From contig JAZQSE010000012.1 of the NCBI GenBank assembly GCA_045629945.1, positions 1 to 64,000 of the forward strand: 64,000 bases of DNA. The letters are read 5' to 3'. Within the stretch, counting starts at the first letter, position 1, and each line of letters opens with the position of its first letter. The stretch is from UBA1765 sp045629945. Its GTDB lineage: Bacteria; Fibrobacterota; Fibrobacteria; Fibrobacterales; Fibrobacteraceae. The notes under the pieces are model-generated. The model was not told the DNA's origin. It made no database searches and was given only the letters and a program-made list of their open reading frames with translations. This document shows, one piece after another, positions 26,214 to 34,146 of the stretch. Both the position numbers and the translations under genes were made by a program.

Positions 26214-26678
26214 ATGCGTCTTTCTGAAAGATTTGTAGACAATTGTGTTATCATCAATTCTTCGTCTACTGACAAAGAAAGCATCTTGAATGAAATGGTC
26301 GACACTTTGTGCCGAGCCTACCAGTTAGAACATCGTGATGAAATTTTTGAAGCAGTTTTTGCTAGAGAAAAATCTCGCTCTACTGGTATCAGTTGTGGTT
26401 TAGCAGTACCTCATGCCAAAGTAGATTATGTGGATCGCATGTGCATGGTTGCAGCAACTGTAAAAGACGGCATTGACTTTGATTCTTTTGATGGCGAACC
26501 TGTTTTTCTTTTGATTTTAATTGTTAGCCCAGGAAACACGGTTGGGCCACACTTAAAAGCCCTTTCTTCTGTAAGTCGCTTGCTCGCTGACGGTGCTGTC
26601 CGCCAGGATTTAATTGAAGCAGAAACTCCATCAGACTTCCTTACAATTCTTCGTAAAGCCGAAGACAAATACCTTTAA
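26214..26678 (+). CDS. PTS EIIA domain protein (PtsN-like)
   Basis: 154 residues with the EIIA fructose/nitrogen fold: RSTGISCGLAVPHAKVDYVD contains the phosphorylated His, and LILIVSPGNTVGPHLKALS is conserved. Such single-domain proteins usually regulate nitrogen, potassium or envelope functions. GAGG about eight bases upstream fixes the start at ATG 26214 rather than the in-frame TTG at 26202. tRNA-Val begins 5 bp after the stop. No HPr or EI gene is in the window, so the phosphodonor is unknown. Confidence 0.87.
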   Translation: MRLSERFVDNCVIINSSSTDKESILNEMVDTLCRAYQLEHRDEIFEAVFAREKSRSTGISCGLAVPHAKVDYVDRMCMVAATVKDGIDFDSFDGEPVFLLILIVSPGNTVGPHLKALSSVSRLLADGAVRQDLIEAETPSDFLTILRKAEDKYL

Positions 26679-26683
26679 AATAA

Positions 26684-26758
26684 GGACAATTAGCTCAGTT
26701 GGTTTAGAGCGCTGCCTTCACACGGCAGAGGTCACTGGTTCAAATCCAGTATTGTCCA
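26684..26758 (+). tRNA. tRNA-Val (anticodon CAC)
   Basis: The acceptor stem is GGACAAT with ATTGTCC and discriminator A. The anticodon stem CTGCC/GGCAG encloses TTCACAC (anticodon CAC). The D-arm is AGCTCAGTTGGTTTAGAGC and the T-arm CTGGTTCAAATCCAG. It begins 5 bp after the ptsN-like gene, so it is probably cotranscribed, and a strong terminator follows directly. Confidence 0.96.
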
Positions 26759-26760
26759 TA

Positions 26761-26788
26761 AAAAAATCCCGGATGCCCGGGACTTTTT
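26761..26788. terminator. Bidirectional terminator after tRNA-Val and rpe
   Basis: Six-bp stem TCCCGG/CCGGGA (26767-26772, 26777-26782) with a 4-nt loop, an A-tract on the left and CTTTTTAT on the right. It can end both the ptsN-tRNA transcript and the convergent rpe transcript. Confidence 0.85.
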
Positions 26789-26791
26789 ATA

Positions 26792-27445
26792 TTACTTTAG
26801 TACAGCTTCAACAAATTTTTTGCAAGTAGTTTCTGGATCGGGAGTTCCAAAAATAGCACTCCCCACAACAAAAATATTGGCACCAGCTTCTTTAGCTAAA
26901 GCAATTGTTTCAAGGTTTACGCCACCATCAATTTGAATATCTTTTTCGGGACAAAGTGCTCGTAGCCTTTTGATTTTTTCTAGAGTATAAGGAATCAATT
27001 TTTGCCCACCAAACCCCGGATTTACCGACATAATAAGCACCATATCTACAATGTCTAATACGTGTAGAATACTTTCTAACGGAGTTGCCGGATTTAATGC
27101 CACTGCTGGTTTACAACCAAGTTCACGAATTTGGTGTAATAAACGGTCTAAATGGTTTGTAGTTTCAGCATGAACAGAAATATAAGTTGCACCTGCTTTA
27201 GCAAATTCTTCTACATATTGTTCTGGGTTTGAAATCATTAAATGGCAATCAAGCGGAAGAGAGGTTCCTTTGCCGATACATTTAGAAACGCCAGGGCCAA
27301 AACTTACATTTGGAACAAAATGGCCATCCATAATATCTAAATGAACAAGACCAGCGCCGCCATTTTCAATAGCTTTTAAACCTTTGCCTAATTCAAGAAA
27401 ATCGGCATTTAACACACTTGGAGCGATAATTTGCTGTAAACTCAT
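26792..27445 (-). CDS. rpe: Ribulose-phosphate 3-epimerase
   Basis: 217 residues from ATG 27445. The TIM barrel begins with IIAPSVLNADFLELG and contains VHLDIMDGHFVPNVSFGP, CHLMISNPEQY, MSVNPGFGGQKLIP and IQIDGGVNLE, all Rpe signatures with the metal-binding His and Asp residues. It interconverts ribulose 5-phosphate and xylulose 5-phosphate. The longer in-frame extension to 27496 lacks family similarity. A TATATTTG box (27451-27458) ends 5 nt before the ATG and no SD is present, so translation may be leaderless. Confidence 0.95.
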   Translation of the reverse strand: MSLQQIIAPSVLNADFLELGKGLKAIENGGAGLVHLDIMDGHFVPNVSFGPGVSKCIGKGTSLPLDCHLMISNPEQYVEEFAKAGATYISVHAETTNHLDRLLHQIRELGCKPAVALNPATPLESILHVLDIVDMVLIMSVNPGFGGQKLIPYTLEKIKRLRALCPEKDIQIDGGVNLETIALAKEAGANIFVVGSAIFGTPDPETTCKKFVEAVLK

Positions 27446-27450
27446 ACTGC

Positions 27451-27458
27451 CAAATATA
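27451..27458 (-). promoter_or_regulatory. TATATTTG promoter box of rpe
   Basis: An exact TAnnTTTG box on the minus strand ends 5 nt before the rpe start codon. A good -35 box is not visible at 16-18 bp. The same arrangement is seen for ugd and the antiporter gene at 62127. Confidence 0.45.
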
Positions 27459-27588
27459 AAAATATTGCTCTTTTCTAAAAGACTCTTAAGCGCCATTTCC
27501 CCTTATTTTTGATAAAGCGAAAAAGAACCTAGTCAAATTCGTAAATTTTTTTTAATATTGTGCTAACTTAAAATAGGAGAAATGAAAT

Positions 27589-27966
27589 ATGGCAACCACA
27601 AAGAAAACAGCTGCAGAAAAAGCACCAAAAGCTACTGCTAAGAAAGCTTGCGCCACTAAGGCTCCGGCAAAAAAAACTTGCGCTACTAAAAAAGCTTGCG
27701 AAGCAAAAGCCGCAAAACCTGCTGCTAAGAAAGCTGCCCCAAAAAAGGTTTCTGTTGAATTTGTTGCTGATTGTCCGCTTGCTACTACAGTTTCTGTCGC
27801 TGGCGCTTTCAACAATTGGGCTGTTGACGCAGATATGCTCAAGAAAGAAAAGAAAACAGGCCTTTGGAAGGCAAAACTATCTCTTCTTCCTGGCGATTAC
27901 GAATACAAGTTCGTTTGTGACGGAAAAAACTGGGACGAAGGCGATAACAAGATTAAACACGTTTAA
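27589..27966 (+). CDS. Lys/Ala-rich tail fused to an AMPK-type glycogen-binding (CBM48-like) domain
   Basis: 125 residues. The first ~52 are Lys- and Ala-rich with short repeats (KKACATK, KKTCATK, KKACEAK), like the tails of bacterial histone H1-like proteins. The rest is an isoamylase early-set/AMPK-beta carbohydrate-binding fold: VSVAGAFNNWAVDADML, LLPGDYEYKFVCDGKNW. The ribosome binding site is AGGAGA and a strong bidirectional terminator follows about 120 bp downstream. A glycogen-bound or DNA-bound accessory protein are both possible; no function is established from sequence. Confidence 0.82.
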   Translation: MATTKKTAAEKAPKATAKKACATKAPAKKTCATKKACEAKAAKPAAKKAAPKKVSVEFVADCPLATTVSVAGAFNNWAVDADMLKKEKKTGLWKAKLSLLPGDYEYKFVCDGKNWDEGDNKIKHV

Positions 27967-28087
27967 TTTTGTTGTTGTATTTGGCTAAGACTGTCGCTGA
28001 ATCTACGCAAACTTGCACAAGCGTTTTTTAAAAACCTCTTGTTGCCGTTTTGCTAGTTTAGCTCTTAAATTTTGTCAAAAAAAAAAG

Positions 28088-28126
28088 AAACATACCGCCG
28101 AGCATAGCTCGGCGGTATGTTTTTTC
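28088..28126. terminator. Strong bidirectional terminator
   Basis: A 16-bp perfect stem (28088-28103 with 28107-28122/3) with a 3-nt ATA loop, centred on CCGCCGAGC/GCTCGGCGG, with an A-tract before and a T-tract after. It ends the glycogen-binding protein transcript. The 27967-28087 stretch between gene and hairpin holds nothing else I can name. Confidence 0.85.
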
Positions 28127-28152
28127 GAAATTTTTCTATTCAGAAAAATTTC
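28127..28152. promoter_or_regulatory. 11-bp perfect inverted repeat next to the -35 box
   Basis: GAAATTTTTCT (28127-28137) and AGAAAAATTTC (28142-28152) with a 4-nt spacer. It ends exactly where the -35 of the following promoter begins, so it may be an operator, though an AT-rich UP-type element could give the same sequence. Confidence 0.5.
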
Positions 28153-28183
28153 CTGACTCCAAATAGAAAAAAGATATATTTTG
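28144..28183 (+). promoter_or_regulatory. Promoter of the first secreted-protein gene
   Basis: AAAAATTTC (28144-28152), CTGACT (28153-28158), then TATATT (28175-28180) after 16 bp. The whole module matches the promoter at 29292-29328 nearly base for base around the -35 (AAAAATTTCYTGACWCCAA), implying common origin or common regulation. Confidence 0.55.
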
Positions 28184-28231
28184 GGTACATGTTAGTTTCC
28201 CCATAAGACAGCCACAGAATAAGGAGGGAAT

Positions 28232-29128
28232 ATGAAGAAACTTGTTTGTCTTATTACCTTCTTTGCGTTACTAGGGTATGCACAAACTAGATATTTGTAT
28301 TTAAATTCTGAACATGAGGATGGAACGCAAAGCGAAATAGACGGTTCTGATTGGTTTTTATATTTTGGTCAGTGGAGTGTGATTTCTACGAGACTTCTTG
28401 TTTTTGACTCTGCAGAGGTCATTCTTGAAGACATTGATTATGATTACTTTCATGATTCTATTCCAAATGCAATGATATTAGATTCTACAGTTTTACCAGA
28501 TTCTATGCCCATATCGCCATTAATTTTACATGCACAAGAAAATGAAGGATGTCCTCTTTGGGGATCGTGGGGAGCGTCTTGTGGTCATTTTGCATTTGGT
28601 TTTCTTGTAATAGAAAAAGAAAATTACTCTGATTCATTATGGGTTGCTCCAATAGGGTATATTCCTGATTCTAGTAAAGCTTTAGATTTTAGAAATGATT
28701 TTTTAGAGTCTCGGGACTTTTTTTCTGTTCTTGAGAGAGAAAAGTATTTTGATGATATGTCTTATTACTGGTTTGACTCACCAGGTAAATTTTATAATGA
28801 TTCAATAGGAAATTTTTCTGTAAATTTGCGCTCGGATGATTCTTTATTTTTTATTTATAAAAGGGATACTTCTTTTGCGGTTTGTCGTTATGACTTTAAT
28901 TATTATCCAACTGAAGATGTATTAAAAGCTAAGGATTTACTTTCTGAATCTAGTGATGTAAAATGCACACGATATACTGATGATGGTTCTCAATGTATTG
29001 AAAAAACATTTTTAGTCGAAAGATATTACAATTACAGGCATAATCCATATATTACTTGCAATCAGGTTAATGAGGATGAAATTATTTATTCCATTATAAA
29101 ACCCACTCCCCAGCAATATACAGAGTAA
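28232..29128 (+). CDS. Secreted protein of unknown function (island paralogue 1, shortened)
   Basis: 298 residues with a signal peptide (MKKLVCLITFFALLGYAQT). Its N-terminus and central segments are paralogous to the genes at 34147 and, more weakly, 32893: SLWVAPIGY/SLWLASKNY, LDFRNDFLE/IDFRNDFME, DSLFFIYKRDTSFAVC. It lacks the C-terminal sorting-like tail of the other two. The stop is followed in the same frame by codons ending in NVPCGIYEKIE, which look like a severed tail. The AAGGAGG ribosome binding site and the upstream GCCACAGAATAAGGAGGG are shared with 34147. No known domain is recognised. Confidence 0.8.
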   Translation: MKKLVCLITFFALLGYAQTRYLYLNSEHEDGTQSEIDGSDWFLYFGQWSVISTRLLVFDSAEVILEDIDYDYFHDSIPNAMILDSTVLPDSMPISPLILHAQENEGCPLWGSWGASCGHFAFGFLVIEKENYSDSLWVAPIGYIPDSSKALDFRNDFLESRDFFSVLEREKYFDDMSYYWFDSPGKFYNDSIGNFSVNLRSDDSLFFIYKRDTSFAVCRYDFNYYPTEDVLKAKDLLSESSDVKCTRYTDDGSQCIEKTFLVERYYNYRHNPYITCNQVNEDEIIYSIIKPTPQQYTE

Positions 29129-29291
29129 ACGGCACAAATTCTAAAAACAATAAATCCAGTAATATCTTGTATGGCAAAGAACGTGCCGTGCGGTATTTAC
29201 GAGAAGATTGAATGATTTTATGTTATCTTAGAAAGCAAAATCACGATATCACCCTGGGCTCTATCAATCGCATTGCTCTTTTTAGAGTAAC
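29129..29291 (+). other. Non-coding remnant after paralogue 1
   Basis: The reading frame of the previous gene continues past its TAA to 29215 and ends in NVPCGIYEKIE, which resembles a T9SS-type tail end. A 16-bp block TTTACGAGAAGATTGA (29196-29211) recurs at 35284-35299 behind the third paralogue. Nothing else is seen before the next promoter. Confidence 0.5.
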
Positions 29292-29328
29292 AAAAATTTC
29301 TTGACACCAACTCAAAAAAATATATTTT
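29292..29328 (+). promoter_or_regulatory. Promoter of the 29360 gene and protease
   Basis: AAAAATTTC, then a perfect TTGACA (29301-29306), and TATATTTTT (-10 at 29321-29326 with a 14-bp spacer or TATTTT at 29323-29328 with 16). It resembles the promoter at 28144-28183. Confidence 0.65.
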
Positions 29329-29359
29329 TCTTACACACTTTTAAGGCAAGGAGTTTAAA

Positions 29360-29782
29360 ATGAAAAAGTTCTTTATGCTTTTTTGCATACTTTTTGCAAC
29401 AAATGCCTTTACAGCAGAAATTTGCAATGATTCAAATTTTCCTACAGGTACTTGTCATGCAACAGGTTATGTTTGTGGCCTTGCCTATGATATGAACTCA
29501 AAAGAATCTACGCCTGCCAAAAGAATACTCAATTTTCATATCGGTAAAACAGCTAATTGCTTAGAATACGAAACGACCAATATTTCAGGAACTTCTGTTC
29601 CATTACGCATATTCTATTACCTTGACGAAAACGAAAATGCTGATGCATTGAACATGGTTATGACAGGTTCAATAGCAATGTCAGCAGCAAATCACCGCTA
29701 TCCTGTGAATGTTGTTTATAAAAAAATTACAGGTGTTTCTAACGCTGTATTTCTAGTGGCTATTCAACAAAAAGAATTTTAA
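29360..29782 (+). CDS. Small secreted protein of unknown function
   Basis: 140 residues with a signal peptide (MKKFFMLFCILFATNAFTAE) and a mature domain with four or so cysteines near its start (CNDSNFPTGTCHATGYVCG), suggesting disulfides. The ribosome binding site is AAGGAG. It ends 18 bp before the subtilase gene and probably shares its transcript. Because small exported proteins beside subtilases are sometimes propeptide-like inhibitors or partners, that is a possibility, but no inhibitor family is recognised. Confidence 0.75.
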   Translation: MKKFFMLFCILFATNAFTAEICNDSNFPTGTCHATGYVCGLAYDMNSKESTPAKRILNFHIGKTANCLEYETTNISGTSVPLRIFYYLDENENADALNMVMTGSIAMSAANHRYPVNVVYKKITGVSNAVFLVAIQQKEF

Positions 29783-29800
29783 CAATTGATAGGTTTTCAA

Positions 29801-32800
29801 ATGTTGAGAGGCCTTTGTCTTTTGCTGCTGTTTGCAATACAGTTATTGGCCAAGGAACAAGTCCCCTTGACAATTCAGTTACTTTCAGAAAGACATCGCA
29901 CTGAATGGAATTGGGTTGAATACAGATTAAAAATTACCAATACATCAACCACATCAATTATCAATCCAGATGTTTATTACTTTGCAGAAAATACAGAAGA
30001 TTCTAGTCTTGTTTTAGATGTGGATTACGTCACTTATTTTTATTCAACAAAGGTAGAATCATTTATTACTGGAACATATAATATTTTTCAAATAAAATTA
30101 ACGGGTGTTTTACAACCCTCCCAATCACTAGATATTCATTTTAGAATACATAAAAATAATTGGAGTGCGTGGGATTGCTCAAAAGATTTTTCTTACCAAC
30201 AAAAATCAGCTACACAAGAGCCGCATTATTGGGTAGCTGTTTATGACGCTTCAAAAGAATTGCTGTGGGGAGTTGATCCCGTTTCTGGCAAAAGAAAATC
30301 TGATGTTGTTTTGTGGTATGATAGAGGCGGAAAATCTGTAATTTATCCATATTCAGGAGATTCAACAGAGATTTTAAATCCTGGCCGTTTTTGGTTGTTA
30401 AAAGAAACTCCTTTGTCAAGCAAAGAAAGAAAACTATTAAAACAAAATGGGGTAGACGATTTAGAAGGAAGTAAATATCAGGGATTTTCTTTGTATCTGT
30501 TAAAAGTCCATTCTAAACAAATGAAGAAAATTTTAAATGAAAACATGTATGGATTTTATAACACCTTCCCTGTTGATGATACTACAAAATTAACATTAGA
30601 ACTTTTGCCTGAAGAGGAAAATTTAGATTCACTTTCTATAACAATTTCTTGTTTTGCTGATGTTTCTATGGAAGTATGTAAAAGCATTGCGCAAAATTGT
30701 GGTGTAAAAAATGTTGAAATCGACCACCATGAGATTTTAGGGTTATTGTCCAAAAATCAAAAAGATTGTTTGCTAGAACATAATGACATTGAGTATGTAG
30801 GTGTTGTGCGTTTAGGAGCTCCTTTGAACGATGTTGGTAGAGAAGCGATTCATGTGACCGAATTGCAAAATTCAGAAGAATGGAAAAATTATTTAAAACA
30901 AAAAAATGCTGATTTAGAATGGCTATCTAATGCAGGTTACACTGGAGAGGGAATTGTTGTAGGAGTATATGATACTGGAATTGATTGGAGTCACCCCGAT
31001 TTTAATGAAATAGATGAAAATGGAAATATGGTTCCTAGAAAAGTTCGAAAAGAGGAGTTATTTGTTAAAGAAGAGAATAAGGATAACGTATTGAAAGAAA
31101 TGAAAGAATATAATCCATCAGATCCCGAGAAAGATGAGCCTTGGCACGCAACAACAGTTGCGGGTATTCTGGGAGGCAATGGTTCTTTTTCACCTGAATA
31201 CAAATATCGTGGTGTTGCTCCTAAAGTACATTTTTACTCTGGAGCAAATGGTTACAATGGACAAATAGGCCATGTGGTTAATCATTCGCATGTAGACAAT
31301 AATAAGTGTGGCTTGTATGAAATAACGAATTATAATGTCGACAAAAATATTTTTAACAATTGGAAAACTTTTACTGATGATGGTGATACGTTAACAAAAG
31401 CAGTCGTTGTAGGAGCTGGCAATAATGGGTTTGCTAGTCCAGGAGAAAAATACGGTTACCAAATTGGTTATCATTCCATTCTTTCTAATTCAAAAAACGC
31501 AATTACAGTTGGGAATTACTCTGCTTTAACAGGAATTCGCTTTTCTAAATCTAGTATGGGACCAACTTGGGATGGTCGTATTAAACCTGATGTAATGGCT
31601 CCCGGAGCAGAATTAGAAATAGTTAATGAAAAAGTAATCCCTATTCATTCTCCCTACCCATGTAATGAAAAAAATATGGAAAGTTGTTATTTTGATATGC
31701 CAGATGGTGGAACTTCTATGTCTGCCCCATTTGTTTCAGGCATTGCCGCTTTAATCTATCAACGATACAGAGAAATAACAGGAATTCCACTAGATAAAAA
31801 ATCATTAAGGAATTCAACTATTAAAGCCATGCTCATTCACACCGCAGAAGATATGGAAGTGTCCATTACAGAAGAAACAAAAAAATATATGAGACCCAAC
31901 CCTGATATTACACATTCTGAAAATGATGGGAATAATTATTATACACCTTATGGAAAAGGTCCTGATTTTGCTACAGGTTGGGGTAAAGTCAATGCAAAAA
32001 AAGTACTTCAAGTTTTAGAAGAAAATCGCTACCTGGAAACAGAAATTGCAAATGGTGTAGAAAAACGTTGGAATCTGTATATTGCCCCAAGCAAAGACGC
32101 CTTCCGTGTAACTATGGTTTGGGACGATGCTTATGGAAAGATAGATTCAATAATACCTCCAAAACTTTTCTATACGGATTCTAAATTGGTCAATGATTTA
32201 GATATATATTTAATTTCACCTTCAGGGAAATACCATTATCCATGGAAATTAAATCCATTACCAACAGATGAATTAGAAAAAACAACCTTTGGATGGCGTT
32301 ATAAGGGTACGGAAAAAATAAAATTAAGTGACATTCAAGACGCCGTAAGAGATTGTAACAAACCTTATAAATTAGATTCTGAATGTTTTGACCATTTAAA
32401 TAATGTAGAAGTTGTTGATGTAGATAATCCTGAATCAGGAATATGGCAAGTGGTTGTAATGGGAACAAGTGTTACCCAAGGGAATGGTATTTTAGATACA
32501 AGCGCCCAAGTTGTATCTTTGGCAAGTGATGTTTCTTTAAATGATTCAATTTGTGGCGTAGTTTCCCCATACCCACCTATGTCAACTTTGCAATGTGAAT
32601 ATGATTTAGGGGATAATCTTGAGAATTACGTTATTTTTGGCGAGGAGGCAACTCTCGGTTCTGGAGATACTATTTATATTTATGATGCAAAAGACAAATT
32701 GCTAGGTAAATACACTGGTTCATCACTTGCAGGTAAACGCATAACATTTCATACAAACAAATTAAAGATTGTTTTAGATAGTGATAACGAGGATACCCGA

Positions 32801-32881
32801 GATTTTGGTTATAGAATTAAAAAGATTGAAAGTTTACCTTACACCATTTTACCTATACTTTTTAAGGCTGCCACAGAATAA
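29801..32881 (+). CDS. Secreted subtilisin-like serine protease with CUB-like C-terminus
   Basis: 1026 residues from ATG 29801 (an in-frame TTG at 29786 is less likely). A signal peptide precedes an N-terminal beta-rich region. The S8 domain carries Asp391 in VGVYDTGIDWSHPDF, His449 in EPWHATTVAGILGG, the oxyanion Asn region VVVGAGNNG and Ser639 in GGTSMSAPFVSG. After it come a P-domain-like jelly roll (about 770-900) and a CUB-like domain (DTIYIYDAKDKLLGKYTG, VLDSDNEDTRDFGYRI). Unlike its neighbours it has no sorting-like tail. It should act outside the cell. The 3' end exists as a duplicated relic at 33988. Confidence 0.9.
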   Translation: MLRGLCLLLLFAIQLLAKEQVPLTIQLLSERHRTEWNWVEYRLKITNTSTTSIINPDVYYFAENTEDSSLVLDVDYVTYFYSTKVESFITGTYNIFQIKLTGVLQPSQSLDIHFRIHKNNWSAWDCSKDFSYQQKSATQEPHYWVAVYDASKELLWGVDPVSGKRKSDVVLWYDRGGKSVIYPYSGDSTEILNPGRFWLLKETPLSSKERKLLKQNGVDDLEGSKYQGFSLYLLKVHSKQMKKILNENMYGFYNTFPVDDTTKLTLELLPEEENLDSLSITISCFADVSMEVCKSIAQNCGVKNVEIDHHEILGLLSKNQKDCLLEHNDIEYVGVVRLGAPLNDVGREAIHVTELQNSEEWKNYLKQKNADLEWLSNAGYTGEGIVVGVYDTGIDWSHPDFNEIDENGNMVPRKVRKEELFVKEENKDNVLKEMKEYNPSDPEKDEPWHATTVAGILGGNGSFSPEYKYRGVAPKVHFYSGANGYNGQIGHVVNHSHVDNNKCGLYEITNYNVDKNIFNNWKTFTDDGDTLTKAVVVGAGNNGFASPGEKYGYQIGYHSILSNSKNAITVGNYSALTGIRFSKSSMGPTWDGRIKPDVMAPGAELEIVNEKVIPIHSPYPCNEKNMESCYFDMPDGGTSMSAPFVSGIAALIYQRYREITGIPLDKKSLRNSTIKAMLIHTAEDMEVSITEETKKYMRPNPDITHSENDGNNYYTPYGKGPDFATGWGKVNAKKVLQVLEENRYLETEIANGVEKRWNLYIAPSKDAFRVTMVWDDAYGKIDSIIPPKLFYTDSKLVNDLDIYLISPSGKYHYPWKLNPLPTDELEKTTFGWRYKGTEKIKLSDIQDAVRDCNKPYKLDSECFDHLNNVEVVDVDNPESGIWQVVVMGTSVTQGNGILDTSAQVVSLASDVSLNDSICGVVSPYPPMSTLQCEYDLGDNLENYVIFGEEATLGSGDTIYIYDAKDKLLGKYTGSSLAGKRITFHTNKLKIVLDSDNEDTRDFGYRIKKIESLPYTILPILFKAATE

Positions 32882-32892
32882 GGAGGTAAAAT

Positions 32893-33984
32893 ATGAAAAA
32901 AATATTATTTTCCTTTTATGTTTTATGCATTTTTCTCATCACATCTTTTGCTGAAAAAGAATTGCAAGTTATTGAATTTACGGATGAACAATTTTTAACA
33001 GAATATTATGCAAATTTTTTTTCTATGGATATCTTTGATAGTTGTTATATCAAAGATTATATGGAAGAATTATACAATGTCCCCGCAACAGACAGTGTTG
33101 CTATTTATAATACATTAGATTGGTATGATTATTATGATATATATTTTTACGATTGTTCGGCATCTCAGGAAATTGAAATCATGCCTTTTGGAGTATTATC
33201 AAATGCTACATACAATTTAATTCCAAATGAAAATTATTACCAATTAAACCGAATCTATTTTTCGTTTCAAAAAGAAGGTCTTATTTATCATGAACCTATG
33301 AATCCGGATATTATGTTCGCAACAGTTTACATGTATACAAATTTATTAACTTTTCCAATTAAAAACACAAAAGTTTATTTTGTGTTATCTGCAAATTTTC
33401 ATGAAAATCGTATAGACTCTCTATGGATTCCAAAATGTTATAAAGAAACAGACTGCAATGTAAAATTCCCATTAAACATGTCAAATTTTTTTGAAATAGA
33501 AGATATTAAGGATTCTTTGATTTATTTAGAGAATTTTTCAGATTCAACAACTGATTCAACGGCTCAAAAAAGTATACATGGAATGGTATTCAAAGATAAT
33601 CAAAAACATTATTTTTTATATAAAAAAGACACAACATACAAAGCTCTATGCGTTTTTGATCCAACACCATTTCATTACTATTCAGATCTAACCTCCTGTA
33701 CATATTATACAGACATGAAAATAGGTTGTTTTTTTTCAAAAAACGATTGGACAGAGTTTGATTCATTACCACAATTAAAAAATAAGGATAATATTTCTTA
33801 CGCTAATACTTATGCTTCTCCATATCCGTGTCAACTGGAAAATAATCCTATTCGTAAACATATAATACAACGCAACTCTTTTCTTCCACACATTTTCCAA
33901 ATCAACGGACGTAAAGTTTCAAATAAAAATGCTTCTGGAGTTTACGTTTCAAAAGATGGCGCAAAAGTTGAATTGCAAAAGTGA
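32893..33984 (+). CDS. Secreted protein with T9SS-like C-terminal tail (paralogue 2)
   Basis: 363 residues with a signal peptide (MKKILFSFYVLCIFLITSFA). It is the most diverged of the three related secreted proteins, but shares KDTTYKALCVFD-like and NGRKVSNKNASGVYVSKDG segments. The last ~28 residues (FQINGRKVSNKNASGVY... VELQK) resemble a type A T9SS sorting domain, in which a short NGR...GVY...G...K pattern is typical. The mature part is acidic and aromatic-rich with no known domain. AGGAGG ribosome binding site; 11 bp after the protease stop. Confidence 0.78.
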   Translation: MKKILFSFYVLCIFLITSFAEKELQVIEFTDEQFLTEYYANFFSMDIFDSCYIKDYMEELYNVPATDSVAIYNTLDWYDYYDIYFYDCSASQEIEIMPFGVLSNATYNLIPNENYYQLNRIYFSFQKEGLIYHEPMNPDIMFATVYMYTNLLTFPIKNTKVYFVLSANFHENRIDSLWIPKCYKETDCNVKFPLNMSNFFEIEDIKDSLIYLENFSDSTTDSTAQKSIHGMVFKDNQKHYFLYKKDTTYKALCVFDPTPFHYYSDLTSCTYYTDMKIGCFFSKNDWTEFDSLPQLKNKDNISYANTYASPYPCQLENNPIRKHIIQRNSFLPHIFQINGRKVSNKNASGVYVSKDGAKVELQK

Positions 33985-33987
33985 TTA

Positions 33988-34137
33988 GGTAAACGTATGA
34001 CGCTTCGTACAAACAAATTAAAGATTGTTTTAGATAGCGATAACGATGGAGTTGAAGGTTTTGGTTATAGAATTAAAAAGATTGAAAGTTTACCTTACAC
34101 CATTTTACCTATACTTTTTAAGGCTGCCACAGAATAA
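33988..34137 (+). pseudogene. Duplicated relic of the subtilase 3' end
   Basis: 150 bp that translate in frame to GKRMTLRTNKLKIVLDSDND..FGYRIKKIESLPYTILPILFK-AATE and stop, matching the last 49 codons of the subtilase (32732-32881) at the same length and with only a few changed residues. It has no start or upstream part. The ATG of the following gene is placed 9 bp after it, exactly like the spacing behind the intact protease, so it is a footprint of a duplication or recombination. Confidence 0.9.
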
Positions 34138-34146
34138 GGAGGGAAT

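Noticed and set aside
28088..28123. CRISPR repeat or mobile-element end
   Set aside because: It is a single hairpin with A- and T-tracts, a normal bidirectional terminator; no array or transposase is present anywhere in the window.
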